Assembly (NCBI GenBank): GCA_027063065.1
Contig: JAMOSO010000065.1
Location: 1-22,821, forward strand
Source of the DNA: Planctomycetota bacterium
Lineage (GTDB): Bacteria > Planctomycetota > JAMOSO01
Length of the DNA stretch: 22,821 bases
Direction: 5' to 3'
Shown: one piece after another, positions 7,514 to 17,534 of the stretch
Numbering within the stretch: the first letter of the stretch is position 1
How the letters are laid out: every line of letters begins with the position of its first letter
Translations under genes and position numbers: made by a program
The notes under the pieces: generated by a model
Databases searched by the model: none
The model's input: only the letters and a program-made list of their open reading frames with translations
Told to the model about the DNA's origin: nothing

Positions 7514-10500
7514 ATGAGTTTTGTCCATCTGCATACACATACCCAATACTCACTATTAGAGGGTGCTTGCCGAATAAAACCTTTAATGCAACGGTGTACA
7601 GAACTGAATATGCCAGCAGTAGCTATGACAGATCACGGCAATATGTTTGGTACGGTGGATTTTTTTAAAGCGGCAAAAGCAAACAACATCAAACCAATTA
7701 TAGGCAGTGGTTTTTATATTGCTCCCAAAACAATGGATAATAGAGAAATCAAAGTCGGTGGTAGATGGTTTTTTCATATAAACATTTTAGCTATGAGCTT
7801 TACTGGCTATCAAAACTTAATACAGCTAAGTACTGCTGGATATTTAAAAGGATTTTATTATAAACCACGCATAGATAAGCATATTTTAAAAACATACAAT
7901 AAAGATTTAATATGCCTATCAGGTGGAGCAAGAAGCGAAATAAATTTTCATATTGAAGCTGGCAATATAGATAAAGCCACTCAAATTGCCACTGAATTTA
8001 AAGACATATTTGGTGATAGATACTACTTAGAACTACAAGATAACGGTATTGCATCTCAACGCGTTGCCAATCGTCATCTTATCGAAATTGGACAAGAGCT
8101 AAATATAGAAGTTGTAGCCACCAACGATGTGCACTACCTAGAAAGAGACGATGCATATGCCCATGAAGTTTTAATGTGCATCGGTTCTAAACGCCTAATA
8201 ACAGATGAACGCAGAGTACGCTTAGAAAGTAATGAATATTATTTTAAATCTGCAGAAGAAATGGTAAATATTTTTGCTGAAACACCAAAAGCCATTAATA
8301 ATACCTTAGAAATTGCCAATAGGTGCAATTTAGAAATACCTTTACGCGATTATCATCTGCCTAATTTTGAAGTACCACATAATACCACTCCTGCAAACCA
8401 TTTGCGTGATTTAACCTATAAAGGTTTAAAAAATCTATATCCAGAGATGCCAAAATCAGTAACCGATCGTGCCGAAAAAGAGTTGGGTATAATCAATGAT
8501 ATGGGCTTTCCATCTTATTTTTTAATTGTGCATGATTTTGTTGCCTATGCCCATAGCAAACAAATACCCGTAGGTCCAGGGCGCGGATCTGGTGCTGGAT
8601 CTATCGTAGCATACGCACTGGGCATAACTGGACTCGATCCTCTAAAATATGATTTATTATTTGAACGGTTTTTAAATCCAGCTCGTGTTAGTATGCCTGA
8701 TTTTGACATAGACTTTTGTTTTGATAGAAGACAAGAAGTTATTGATTATGTTGTCGACAAATACGGCGAAGACAAAGTAACACAAATTATAACCTTTGGT
8801 ACTTTAGCCGCTAGAGGTGTAGTGCGAGATGTAGCGCGCGTTTTGGATTGTTCATTACAAAAAGCAGATATTATTGCAAAACTTATCCCCACAGGTATGA
8901 AATTAGGTGAGGCTGTCGAAAAAGAACCCGATCTTAATAAAATGTATGAAGAAGACCAAGAAGCTCGCGAAATAATAATGATTGGACGCAAACTTGAAGG
9001 TTTAGGCAGGCATGCTGGTAAACACGCTTGTGCCATGGTTATTAGCGATAAATCATTAACAGAATATCTACCTCTATTTAAAAGCGGCGAGGATATTTCA
9101 ACCCAATTTGAAATGGCATCTGTCGATGAAATTGGTATGTTAAAAATGGACTTTTTAGGTTTAAAAACTCTTACTTTAATTGACAAAGCCGTCAAGATGG
9201 TTCGGCAAAAAGTAGATTCTGAGTTAGATATAACCAAAATAAATTTATCCGATGAAAAGACTTTTGAATTATTTGGTCACGGAAACACAAAGGGAGTGTT
9301 TCAGGTAGAATCAGACGGTATGCGCGCCCTGTTAAAAAAATTGCGTGCCAATTCTTTTGAAGATATTATAGCCTTAGTTGCCCTATATCGCCCAGGACCA
9401 TTAGAAAGTGGCATGGTAGATGATTTTTGCAAATGCAAAAATGGCGAAAAAGAAATTGAATACCAACATCCAATGCTAGAGTCTATTTTGGATGTTACTT
9501 ATGGTGGCATTGTATACCAAGAACAAGTTCAACGTATTGCCAATAAACTTGGCAATTTTTCCTTAGGCGAAGCTGACAATTTACGTCGTGCAATGGGTAA
9601 AAAGAAACCCGAAGAAATGAAAAAATTTAGAGGTAAATTTGTCGAAGGTTGTATGGCAAATAATATTTCAGATAAAATTGCAGGCGATATTTTTGATAAT
9701 ATGGAAAAATTTGCAGGCTATGGATTTAACAAATCACATTCGGCGGCCTATGCCCTACTTACATATCAAACTGCATATTTAAAAGCACATTATCCAGATA
9801 TCTATATGACTGCCTTATTAAATAACGAATTGGGCAATCAAGATAAATTAGTCGAATATATCGAAGATGCGCGTGAACAAGGGATGGAAATTTTACCACC
9901 TGATATTAATAAAAGTGTTAAAACCTTTAATTTAGAATCAAAAAATTGCATTAGATTTGGCTTAGAAGGCATAAAGGCTGTTGGCAGTAAGGCTATAGAT
10001 TCCATTATAAAATCACGAGCCAATAAAAATTTCAACACTATATTTGACTTAACTCGTGAAGTAGACTTACGCCTATGTAATAAACAGGTACTAGAAGCCT
10101 TAATAAAAAGTGGCGCTATGGACAATCTGACTGGCAATAGAGCCTCTCAGCTTTCGGTAGTCGACGATGCAATAGCATCTGGCAATTCTGCCCAAAAAGA
10201 AGCCGACAGTGGTCAACTATCCTTATTTGCGGGTTTTGAAGACCAAGCAGCTCTTATAGAACCAGAAGTTCCTGCTATCCCAGAATTTAACCAACGTGAA
10301 AAATTGAGAATAGAAAAAGAATTTCTAGGCTTTTATGTAAGCTCACACCCCTTAATCGAAGTGCAGGATATAATAAAAAATTATACCAATTGCCATTCGG
10401 CAAACATTATATCTAAACGTCAAAAACAAAACGTAGTAGTAGGTGGAATTGTCAAAGGCATAAGATACACTTTTACCAAAGCCAAAAATCAAAAAATGGC

Positions 10501-10927
10501 AATGTTTAAATTAGAGGATCAACGTGGCGATATAAATTGTGTTGTTTTTCCACGTTCATTTGCAAAATATCAAGAATATTTAATCGATGATGAAATTGTA
10601 TTTTTAAAGGGTTCCGCAGATTTAAGTCGTAACGAACCTCAAGTATTAGTTGACGAAATTATCCCCATAGATTTAGCAGATGAAAGATTAGCAACCAGTA
10701 TAATTTTAGAAATTAAAGAAACTGATTTAACTCAAAAAAATATTGATAATCTAAAAATATTATTACAGGAACACCATGGCGACTTGCCAGTATATTTTAA
10801 TGTTTATGTGCAAAATTTATTAGTAGAAATGCAAACAAAGCAAATATATAAAGCAAATGCTAGTCGCAAATTAAAAGAAAGTTGTCAAAACATATTTGGT
10901 AAAAATTCTATTACTTTTACAGGATAA
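7514..10927 (+). CDS. dnaE: DNA polymerase III alpha subunit
   Basis: Catalytic subunit of the chromosomal replicase. 1137 residues, DnaE1-type. The N-terminal PHP domain starts at once (HLHTHTQYSLLEG, 5-17; later AMTDHGN). The polymerase active-site aspartates are visible at D396/D398 in PDFDIDF and D546 in KMDFLGLKT. The fingers region includes GPGRGSGAGS and a GYGFNKSHSAAYALL segment. The internal beta-clamp-binding motif is QLSLF (901-905), and an OB fold follows (VVVGGIVKGIRYTFTKAKNQ). The ribosome site GAGG overlaps the lptF stop (TGAGG), so the two genes are probably co-transcribed. The gene ends with tandem stops (TAATAA), followed by a hairpin. Proofreading should come from a separate epsilon subunit, as is normal for DnaE. 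Confidence 0.98.
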   Translation: MSFVHLHTHTQYSLLEGACRIKPLMQRCTELNMPAVAMTDHGNMFGTVDFFKAAKANNIKPIIGSGFYIAPKTMDNREIKVGGRWFFHINILAMSFTGYQNLIQLSTAGYLKGFYYKPRIDKHILKTYNKDLICLSGGARSEINFHIEAGNIDKATQIATEFKDIFGDRYYLELQDNGIASQRVANRHLIEIGQELNIEVVATNDVHYLERDDAYAHEVLMCIGSKRLITDERRVRLESNEYYFKSAEEMVNIFAETPKAINNTLEIANRCNLEIPLRDYHLPNFEVPHNTTPANHLRDLTYKGLKNLYPEMPKSVTDRAEKELGIINDMGFPSYFLIVHDFVAYAHSKQIPVGPGRGSGAGSIVAYALGITGLDPLKYDLLFERFLNPARVSMPDFDIDFCFDRRQEVIDYVVDKYGEDKVTQIITFGTLAARGVVRDVARVLDCSLQKADIIAKLIPTGMKLGEAVEKEPDLNKMYEEDQEAREIIMIGRKLEGLGRHAGKHACAMVISDKSLTEYLPLFKSGEDISTQFEMASVDEIGMLKMDFLGLKTLTLIDKAVKMVRQKVDSELDITKINLSDEKTFELFGHGNTKGVFQVESDGMRALLKKLRANSFEDIIALVALYRPGPLESGMVDDFCKCKNGEKEIEYQHPMLESILDVTYGGIVYQEQVQRIANKLGNFSLGEADNLRRAMGKKKPEEMKKFRGKFVEGCMANNISDKIAGDIFDNMEKFAGYGFNKSHSAAYALLTYQTAYLKAHYPDIYMTALLNNELGNQDKLVEYIEDAREQGMEILPPDINKSVKTFNLESKNCIRFGLEGIKAVGSKAIDSIIKSRANKNFNTIFDLTREVDLRLCNKQVLEALIKSGAMDNLTGNRASQLSVVDDAIASGNSAQKEADSGQLSLFAGFEDQAALIEPEVPAIPEFNQREKLRIEKEFLGFYVSSHPLIEVQDIIKNYTNCHSANIISKRQKQNVVVGGIVKGIRYTFTKAKNQKMAMFKLEDQRGDINCVVFPRSFAKYQEYLIDDEIVFLKGSADLSRNEPQVLVDEIIPIDLADERLATSIILEIKETDLTQKNIDNLKILLQEHHGDLPVYFNVYVQNLLVEMQTKQIYKANASRKLKESCQNIFGKNSITFTG

Positions 10928-10938
10928 TAAGGATAAAA

Positions 10939-10989
10939 TATACAAATTTAGGCTTATTGATGCTTGATTATAAAAGCCTAATTTGTATA
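10939..10989 (+). terminator. Inverted repeat between dnaE and ispA, possible terminator or processing hairpin
   Basis: The arms 10939-10955 and 10974-10989 pair over about 16 bp with a single bulged T, enclosing an 18-base loop. It fills most of the 78-base gap between dnaE and ispA. There is no T-tract on either side, so it is not a textbook intrinsic terminator and may instead stabilise or separate the mRNA segments. Confidence 0.4.
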
Positions 10990-11005
10990 GTGTTACGAAA
11001 TATTT

Positions 11006-11872
11006 ATGAAATTTATTACTACTATTATCCAAGAAGTTGATGAGGCATTAAAAGCTTTTTTGCCAACTGAGCGATCCTTTCACCCAAGGCTGTCAAAAGC
11101 GATGGCATATTCTATTTTTGCTGGCGGCAAGCGATTACGCCCTATTTTAACATTATTGTGCAATCAAATGCTCAATGGCGACAAAAACAACGCTATGCCG
11201 GCAGCATGTGCTATTGAGATGATTCATACATATTCATTAATTCACGATGATTTGCCAGCAATGGATAATGACGATTTACGTCGAGGCAAAGCCACTAACC
11301 ATATAGCTTTTGATGAAGCTACAGCCATTTTAGCAGGCGATGGTTTATTGACCCATGCTTTCACCACAATTGTAGAATATACCCCAGATAAAATAATAGC
11401 CAGTAAACTTGTATCAACATTATCTAAGGCCGCTGGCCCAAGAGGAATGGTTGGCGGACAAATGGCCGATATGTTAGGCAACTCTAAAAACACAATAAAA
11501 AGTTTAGAAAAAATCCACAAAGGCAAAACAGCGGCAATGATTGCAGCCGCACTAAAAATGGGTGCACAATCTGCACAGGCATCTCATAAACAAGCCAATC
11601 AACTATATGATGCTGGTATTGCTATGGGACTAGCCTTTCAAATCACTGATGATTTATTAGACATAGAATCAACATCCGCAGTGTTGGGCAAGTCAGTAGG
11701 CAAAGATATAGCACAAAATAAAGCCACCTATCCAGCCATATTAGGCAAGGTTAAAGCACGCAATTTAGCACAAAAATATTGCCAAGAAAGTATAGATTGT
11801 TTTAATCAATATGGTTCAAAAGCTGATAAACTAATAAAAATAACACAGTCAATTTTAGACAGAAAAAAATGA
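11006..11872 (+). CDS. ispA: Geranyl/farnesyl diphosphate synthase (short-chain prenyl synthase)
   Basis: Condenses DMAPP/GPP with IPP to make farnesyl diphosphate, the precursor of undecaprenyl phosphate and quinones. 288 residues, normal for bacterial IspA. Visible motifs are GGKRLRP (40-46), the first aspartate-rich motif DDLPAMD (81-87), DDLRRGKATNH just after it, GGQMADM (150-156), and the second aspartate-rich motif DDLLD (215-219). The start has no clear Shine-Dalgarno sequence. The stop codon overlaps the dxs start (ATGA), coupling it to the enzyme that begins isoprenoid synthesis. xseB, a frequent neighbour of ispA elsewhere, is not present. Confidence 0.95.
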   Translation: MKFITTIIQEVDEALKAFLPTERSFHPRLSKAMAYSIFAGGKRLRPILTLLCNQMLNGDKNNAMPAACAIEMIHTYSLIHDDLPAMDNDDLRRGKATNHIAFDEATAILAGDGLLTHAFTTIVEYTPDKIIASKLVSTLSKAAGPRGMVGGQMADMLGNSKNTIKSLEKIHKGKTAAMIAAALKMGAQSAQASHKQANQLYDAGIAMGLAFQITDDLLDIESTSAVLGKSVGKDIAQNKATYPAILGKVKARNLAQKYCQESIDCFNQYGSKADKLIKITQSILDRKK

Positions 11873-13746
11873 TTTACCCCCTACTTTCTAAAATTGAGAA
11901 CTCAAAACAACTACACAAACTTTCGTCTGAAGAGCTAAATGCACTTTGCCATGAAATACGTACTAAATTAATTGAAACCGTATCTAAAACAGGTGGACAT
12001 TTATCTTCTAACTTAGGTATTGTAGAACTTACTGTTGCCTTGCATATCTGCTATGACGTCTATCAAGATAGCTTAATTTTTGATGTTGGACACCAAGTTT
12101 ACCCACATAAACTATTAACTGGAAGATTTTCTAAATTTAACAGCTTAAAGCAAAAAGGCGGTTTAACTGGTTATCCAAATCCAAACGAAAGTAATGCTGA
12201 TCCATTTTTTACATCCCATGCTTCAACATCAATTTCGTCTGCATTAGGTATAGCTTGTGCCAATAACTACACTGGTAAAAAAGCAAAAGCCATAGCAGTA
12301 ATTGGCGATGGTGCAATGACTGGAGGCGTAGCCTTTGAAGCTTTAAACAATGCTGGTGCAAATACTAGTGATTTGTTAGTTATCTTAAACGATAATGAAA
12401 TGTCAATATCACCATCTGTTGGTGCATTAAATAGCTCACTGGCAAAAATCCGTGCTACACCGCATTACAATGCTGTAAAAAATAAATTTAACAAGTTTTT
12501 AAAAACATTACCCGGTGGAAAAATCATATTTAATATTCATAAATATATGATGAGCTTAACAAAATCAGCCCTTACCCCTGGGTCTATTTTTAGAGAAATG
12601 GGGTTTAGATGTTTTGGGCCTATTGACGGCAATGATTTACCATTATTAATTGATGAAATTAATAATTTAAAAAAATTAAATGGACCTATATTATTGCATG
12701 TTCTAACCAAAAAAGGTAAAGGATATGCACCTGCACAAAACAATCCATCCGATTTTCACGGGGTTAGTCCTTTTGAACCTTATTCAATCCCAACTGAAGA
12801 AGAAATTCCACAAAAAGATTTGCCAAGCTATACTGAAGTTTTTAAAAATGCGCTTATTGAGCTAGCTAAAAACAACAAAGGTATAATTGCCATCACTGCT
12901 GCAATGGCACAAGGGACAGGCTTAAGCAGTTTTGAAGAGCGCTTTCCCAAGCGTTACTTTGATGTTGGCATTGCAGAACAACACGCTGTGTGTTTTGGTG
13001 CTGCATTGGCAAAAGGTGGCGTAAAACCTGTTATTGCAATTTATTCTAGCTTTTTGCAACGGGCATACGATCAAATGTTTCATGATATTGCCTTACAAAA
13101 ACTAGCACCAATTTTTTGTTTAGACCGAGCTGGACTAGTCGGCAGTGACGGGCCATCTCAACATGGTTTATTTGACATAGCCTACCTTAGACATTTGCCA
13201 AATATTATTTTAATGGCTCCAAGTTCTGCACCAGAGCTTAGGCTAATGTTAAAATTTGCAACCAAACAAAATATCGCAACTGTTATACGCTATCCAAAAG
13301 CAAAAGCTAATGAAACACACCCCACTGCTATAACGGAAATTTCATTAGGAAAGGCAGAAATTATATCATCAGCTGGCACAATCTTATTAGTCAACTACGG
13401 TGCTTTATTAGACGAAACAATAAAAGCATCTGAAATTTTAAAAACGCACAATATCGAATGTTCCATTATTAATGCGCGCTTTGCAAAACCATTGGATTAC
13501 AATACTATTGCCAAACACTCAAATCAAGACAGCCTTATTGTAACTGTTGAAGATCACTCTCGCCAAGGAGGTTTTGGCTCTGCATTATTAGAAAATTTAA
13601 ATGATGCCAATATACAACGCAATGTTATTCGTTTAGGGGTTCCTGACCGTTTTATTGATCATGCCAGTCGGTCACAACAACTGCAAGAAGTTGGCATCGA
13701 TGCCGATGCAATAGTTAAAACAGTCCAAACATTTTTACAAAAATGA
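11869..13746 (+). CDS. dxs: 1-Deoxy-D-xylulose-5-phosphate synthase
   Basis: Thiamine-diphosphate enzyme joining pyruvate and glyceraldehyde-3-phosphate, the committed step of the MEP isoprenoid pathway. 625 residues, standard length. Motifs include H75 in VGHQVYPHKLLTGR, the ThDP/metal-binding GDGAMTGG (146-153) with later NDNEMSISPSVGAL, catalytic E370 in GIAEQHAV, and DRAGLVGSDGPSQHG starting at 419. The third, transketolase-C-like domain is complete (DHSRQGGFGSALLE). Both ends overlap neighbours by four bases (ATGA with ispA, ATGA with the MATE gene), so translation should be coupled along the trio. Confidence 0.97.
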   Translation: MIYPLLSKIENSKQLHKLSSEELNALCHEIRTKLIETVSKTGGHLSSNLGIVELTVALHICYDVYQDSLIFDVGHQVYPHKLLTGRFSKFNSLKQKGGLTGYPNPNESNADPFFTSHASTSISSALGIACANNYTGKKAKAIAVIGDGAMTGGVAFEALNNAGANTSDLLVILNDNEMSISPSVGALNSSLAKIRATPHYNAVKNKFNKFLKTLPGGKIIFNIHKYMMSLTKSALTPGSIFREMGFRCFGPIDGNDLPLLIDEINNLKKLNGPILLHVLTKKGKGYAPAQNNPSDFHGVSPFEPYSIPTEEEIPQKDLPSYTEVFKNALIELAKNNKGIIAITAAMAQGTGLSSFEERFPKRYFDVGIAEQHAVCFGAALAKGGVKPVIAIYSSFLQRAYDQMFHDIALQKLAPIFCLDRAGLVGSDGPSQHGLFDIAYLRHLPNIILMAPSSAPELRLMLKFATKQNIATVIRYPKAKANETHPTAITEISLGKAEIISSAGTILLVNYGALLDETIKASEILKTHNIECSIINARFAKPLDYNTIAKHSNQDSLIVTVEDHSRQGGFGSALLENLNDANIQRNVIRLGVPDRFIDHASRSQQLQEVGIDADAIVKTVQTFLQK

Positions 13747-15113
13747 CCCAACCAAAACAACATACCGCTGGTGGCATACGCGAGATGATTGCCATTGCAT
13801 TGCCTATGATGATTTCCAATGCAAGCGAAACAATTATGACTGTTACCGATCGCTACTTTTTATCCCAGCTTAGTCCCGAACATATGGCTGCAGCAATGGG
13901 TGGCGGGGTATTAGCGTTTACTATGATGTGTTTTTTTATTGGCATTTTAGGTTATTCAACTGCTATGGTAGCACAAAATGTAGGCGCAAATAAAAGTGAA
14001 CTTTGCTTTAAAGTTACTTTTCAAGCCATAATAATTACATTTTTAGCCTATCCACTTTTAATATTTATTGCCCCATTAGGTATTTTAATTTTTAAATCAT
14101 CTGGTATTAGTCCTGTACAATTAACGCAACAAAGTATTTATTTTAATATATTGATGTATGGTTCTGTAATTGCACTTATCAGAATAGCTTTAAGTAATTT
14201 TTTTTCTGGATTAGGCAAAACAAAGATTATTATGCTAAGTTCTTTCATCACAATGATGGTTAATGTTCTTGTAAATTACATTTTGATATTTGGACATTTA
14301 GGTTTTAAACCTATGGGTATCAAAGGCGCAGCCTACGGAACATTGATAGGTTCGGCTACTGGTATGAGCATTTTAATAATTGCAATTTTAAGATCTAAAT
14401 ATGCCAAAGATTATCCCATTGCCAACGCCTTAAACTTTGACAAAAAGATTATTAAAAAATTATTAAAATTTGGCTATCCAGCAGGCATTGAATTATTTTT
14501 AAATTTACTAGGTTTCTCGACTATGGTTTTATTATTGCACGGTCACAGCCGAGTAACAGCCACCGCAGCAACCATAATGTTTAACTGGCAAATGTTAGCC
14601 TTTGTACCACTATTTGGCGTTGAAATATCTGTAATATCTTTAGTCGGTAGGTATGTTGGCGCAAAACAATACGACATAGCCCATAAGTCTACCTTATCAG
14701 GGCTTAAAATGATTATAAGCTATTCTACATTTGTCGCTATTTGTTTGGCAGTGTTTCCAGTGCAATTAGCAGAGGTATTTCATCCAAACCATAATGAAGA
14801 ACTTTTTATTCAATCATTACCAATGGCAATTTCTTTTTTAAGAATTGTCAGCCTTTTTATTTTTTGTCAATCAATTATATTTGTATTTACAGGTGCATTA
14901 CGTGGCGCTGGCGATACCTTTTGGCCAATGGTTATTTCAGTTAGTGCGCATTGGTCTGCCACCCTTGGTTTATATATTTTCTTAAAATACGATAATATAT
15001 CCCCACCTTTAGCTTGGGGATTATTGGAGATTATTTTCTTTTTAGTTGGCAGTTTAAATATACTGCGTTATAAAAAAGGTAAGTGGAAACAAATCAATAT
15101 AGCTGTTGATTAA
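13743..15113 (+). CDS. MATE-family multidrug/metabolite efflux transporter
   Basis: 456 residues with about twelve hydrophobic segments in two homologous halves, typical of Na+- or H+-driven MATE exporters (NorM/DinF class). It shows ALPMMISNASETIMTVTDRYFLSQL near the N-terminus, the repeated G-rich entry of the second half (LKFGYPAGIELFLN), and FTGALRGAGDT near the C-terminus. The substrate cannot be deduced. It starts in the dxs stop codon (ATGA) without its own ribosome site, so its expression is tied to isoprenoid synthesis genes. Its last 20 bases overlap the 3' end of murC on the opposite strand. Confidence 0.9.
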   Translation: MTQPKQHTAGGIREMIAIALPMMISNASETIMTVTDRYFLSQLSPEHMAAAMGGGVLAFTMMCFFIGILGYSTAMVAQNVGANKSELCFKVTFQAIIITFLAYPLLIFIAPLGILIFKSSGISPVQLTQQSIYFNILMYGSVIALIRIALSNFFSGLGKTKIIMLSSFITMMVNVLVNYILIFGHLGFKPMGIKGAAYGTLIGSATGMSILIIAILRSKYAKDYPIANALNFDKKIIKKLLKFGYPAGIELFLNLLGFSTMVLLLHGHSRVTATAATIMFNWQMLAFVPLFGVEISVISLVGRYVGAKQYDIAHKSTLSGLKMIISYSTFVAICLAVFPVQLAEVFHPNHNEELFIQSLPMAISFLRIVSLFIFCQSIIFVFTGALRGAGDTFWPMVISVSAHWSATLGLYIFLKYDNISPPLAWGLLEIIFFLVGSLNILRYKKGKWKQINIAVD

Positions 15114-16470
15114 CATCGGCTATCATATCCGACAATCTACCTATATCACCTGCACCCAAAAATAAAACCATATCGTTAGGGCGTATATAACTTTTAACAA
15201 AATCAACTACAGCATTACTATTTGGAATATGATAAACTTCACCGTTAAAAGTTTTTTTTATATCCTTAGCTAATGCTTGTGAACTAATACCAGCTATTGG
15301 TTCTTCATTAGCCGAATAAATATCCATCAACACAACTGTATTAGCTTGTTTAAAACACGTTATAAACTCTTGATACAAACCCTGCACCCTTGTATATCTG
15401 TGCGGTTGAAACACTACAACAATACGTTTGGGGCTATACAAAGAGGCTACATCTAAAGTTGCACATATCTCTTTAGGATGATGAGCATAATCCTCAATAA
15501 TCTTAGCTCCATTATATATACCCTTAGCTTCAAAACGCCTTTTTACTCCGCTTAATTTAGCTAAAAAAATAATGGTTTTTTCAAGTTCAATACCAAGATT
15601 ATATAATAATCCAATTGCTCCAACTGCATTTAGCAAATTATGTTTACCAGCTAAAGAAACATTAACATCTTTAAATATTTTGTTATTTAAAATTAAATCA
15701 CAACGACTGCCTTCTTTAAAATATTGAGCATTGACAATTTGCAAATCATTGAATTTTTCAAATCCATAATAAAAACTTTTTATATCTGCGCTGGCAAATA
15801 ATCTTCTTATCCTTATATCCTCACCCCAACCAACCAAAACACCAGACACATCAGTTTGCTTAAAAAAATTTAAAAATACTTCTTCAATATGTGCCCAATC
15901 ACGATAAAAATCTAAATGCTCCATATCAATATTAGTACATAATGTAGCCTGAGGATGAATATGCAATAAAGAACCATCGCTTTCGTCTACTTCGCTAACA
16001 AAAAAATCTCCTTGCCCATATCTAAAATTAGAACCCAACACAGGCGAAACTCCACCTATCATCACCGATGGATCATAATTTAGACCTAGCAATATTTCAG
16101 AAATTATACCTGTAGTTGTAGTTTTACCATGCGATCCAGACACGGCAATTGTAGATTTATCAATCAATAATCTAGCCAACATAGACGCTCTTGAAAGCAC
16201 TTCTATATTATTGTCTTTAGCGTATTGTAATTCCTCATTATGTGGCGGTACAGCAGAGCTATGAACCAAAATATCAGGCTGATACATTTGTATATGTTTT
16301 AAATTATGTCCTAATTCAATAGTTACATTAGCTTGTTGCAATTTAATGGTTTGCTTATTAAAACTTAAATCACAACCTGTTACCTTAGCACCCTTTTGCA
16401 AACATAAATTAGCAATGGCACTCATTCCAATACCGCCTATTCCCATAAAATGTATTTTTAGGTTTTTCAT
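15094..16470 (-). CDS. murC: UDP-N-acetylmuramate--L-alanine ligase
   Basis: Cytoplasmic ATP-dependent Mur ligase that adds L-alanine to UDP-MurNAc, the first amino acid of the peptidoglycan stem peptide. 458 residues. The N-terminal Rossmann-like domain begins HFMGIGGIGMS, the central ATPase P-loop is SGSHGKTTTT (111-120), followed by SEVDESDGS and HNLLNAVGAIGL, and the C-terminal domain carries EDYAHHPKEI and FQPHRYTR. The ATG overlaps the murG stop (ATGA) and has AGGA seven bases upstream. The stop lies inside the 3' end of the convergent MATE gene, with no terminator between them. Confidence 0.96.
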   Translation of the reverse strand: MKNLKIHFMGIGGIGMSAIANLCLQKGAKVTGCDLSFNKQTIKLQQANVTIELGHNLKHIQMYQPDILVHSSAVPPHNEELQYAKDNNIEVLSRASMLARLLIDKSTIAVSGSHGKTTTTGIISEILLGLNYDPSVMIGGVSPVLGSNFRYGQGDFFVSEVDESDGSLLHIHPQATLCTNIDMEHLDFYRDWAHIEEVFLNFFKQTDVSGVLVGWGEDIRIRRLFASADIKSFYYGFEKFNDLQIVNAQYFKEGSRCDLILNNKIFKDVNVSLAGKHNLLNAVGAIGLLYNLGIELEKTIIFLAKLSGVKRRFEAKGIYNGAKIIEDYAHHPKEICATLDVASLYSPKRIVVVFQPHRYTRVQGLYQEFITCFKQANTVVLMDIYSANEEPIAGISSQALAKDIKKTFNGEVYHIPNSNAVVDFVKSYIRPNDMVLFLGAGDIGRLSDMIADVNQQLY

Positions 16471-17516
16471 TTCAAATCCTGACTAATACATTTTGATATT
16501 TCATAGGCCGCCAATGGTTTTGATAAAGATTTTATATTTTTAGCCATAGATGTAATTTTATAATTATTTGACAATAACTGTTTTAATTCATTAGATAATC
16601 TATGTACAAAATTTTCACCCTGTTCACAAAGAATAGCCCCTTGACTATCCTCTACAAATTTAGCATTAAAATATTGATGATTATCAATCGCAAAAGGATA
16701 TGGAACTAAAATAGCAGGTATCCCAAATAAAGCTAGCTCCGATATGCTAGATGCTCCAGCTCGTGCAATAACCAAATCAGCCTTTAAATAATACTGTGCC
16801 ATATCATTACAAAAACCTATCACTGTAGCATTTATGCCCATAGAGTTGTAAACAGCTTGCAACTTAAATTTATTTTCTGGGCGTGCAATATGGTACACAC
16901 TGATGCCTTCTAAATTTCCAGCTAAGGCAATATCCATCAAAGCCAAATCGATAGCTTCCGCCGAAGCCGAACCACCCATAACCAATATGTTTTTAACTGT
17001 AGTAATATCTGTTTTAGATTTAGAATCCAAAATCATTTTTTGAGATACAGGATTACCTAATACTTGGCATTTGGCAGACAAGTTATTTTGTAATGGCATG
17101 GCACACGCAACTAACTTAGCATGTTTAGCAAAGGTTTTAACTACCCTTCCTGCTATGCGATTTTGTTCCATTAAATAAATAGGCACTTTAAATATTTTAG
17201 CTATTAGACATGGCAACAAAGACACATAGCCACCAGCTGCCACAAGAGCATCAGGACGTTGTTGTATAAATATTTTACATAAAATAAATGTTGATTTTAC
17301 CAAATTAGGCAATAAACATAATTTTTGCTTTAATGTATGTCGCTTTAAGCCTGGTGTTAAAATTACAGAACATAATAAATTTTTAGACAAAGCATTTTCA
17401 ATACCGTCTGAAGCACCTAAATAAACACAATTATGCCCTGCTGTACATAAACTTTCGATAACAGCAACAGCCGGAAAGTAATGCCCTCCAGTTCCTCCGC
17501 CTGTTACAAAAATCAT
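16467..17516 (-). CDS. murG: UDP-GlcNAc--lipid I N-acetylglucosaminyltransferase
   Basis: Peripheral inner-membrane GT28 glycosyltransferase converting lipid I to lipid II. 349 residues, normal length. The N-terminal glycine loop GGGTGGHYFPA (6-16) differs slightly from the usual HIFPA. The second glycine-rich loop is LVMGGSASAEA, and the UDP-GlcNAc site is RAGASSISELALFG (252-265) followed by PYPFAIDNHQ. It follows the secreted-protein gene by 18 bases, has no obvious ribosome site, and overlaps murC by ATGA. Its prenyl-linked substrate depends on the ispA/dxs products encoded in the neighbouring operon. Confidence 0.95.
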   Translation of the reverse strand: MIFVTGGGTGGHYFPAVAVIESLCTAGHNCVYLGASDGIENALSKNLLCSVILTPGLKRHTLKQKLCLLPNLVKSTFILCKIFIQQRPDALVAAGGYVSLLPCLIAKIFKVPIYLMEQNRIAGRVVKTFAKHAKLVACAMPLQNNLSAKCQVLGNPVSQKMILDSKSKTDITTVKNILVMGGSASAEAIDLALMDIALAGNLEGISVYHIARPENKFKLQAVYNSMGINATVIGFCNDMAQYYLKADLVIARAGASSISELALFGIPAILVPYPFAIDNHQYFNAKFVEDSQGAILCEQGENFVHRLSNELKQLLSNNYKITSMAKNIKSLSKPLAAYEISKCISQDLK

Positions 17517-17534
17517 TTACAGATTATTTAAAGA

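Noticed and set aside
8746-9237. 163-codon minus-strand frame inside dnaE
   Set aside because: Antisense to the polymerase core of DnaE, with low-complexity Ser/Ile content and no recognisable domain.
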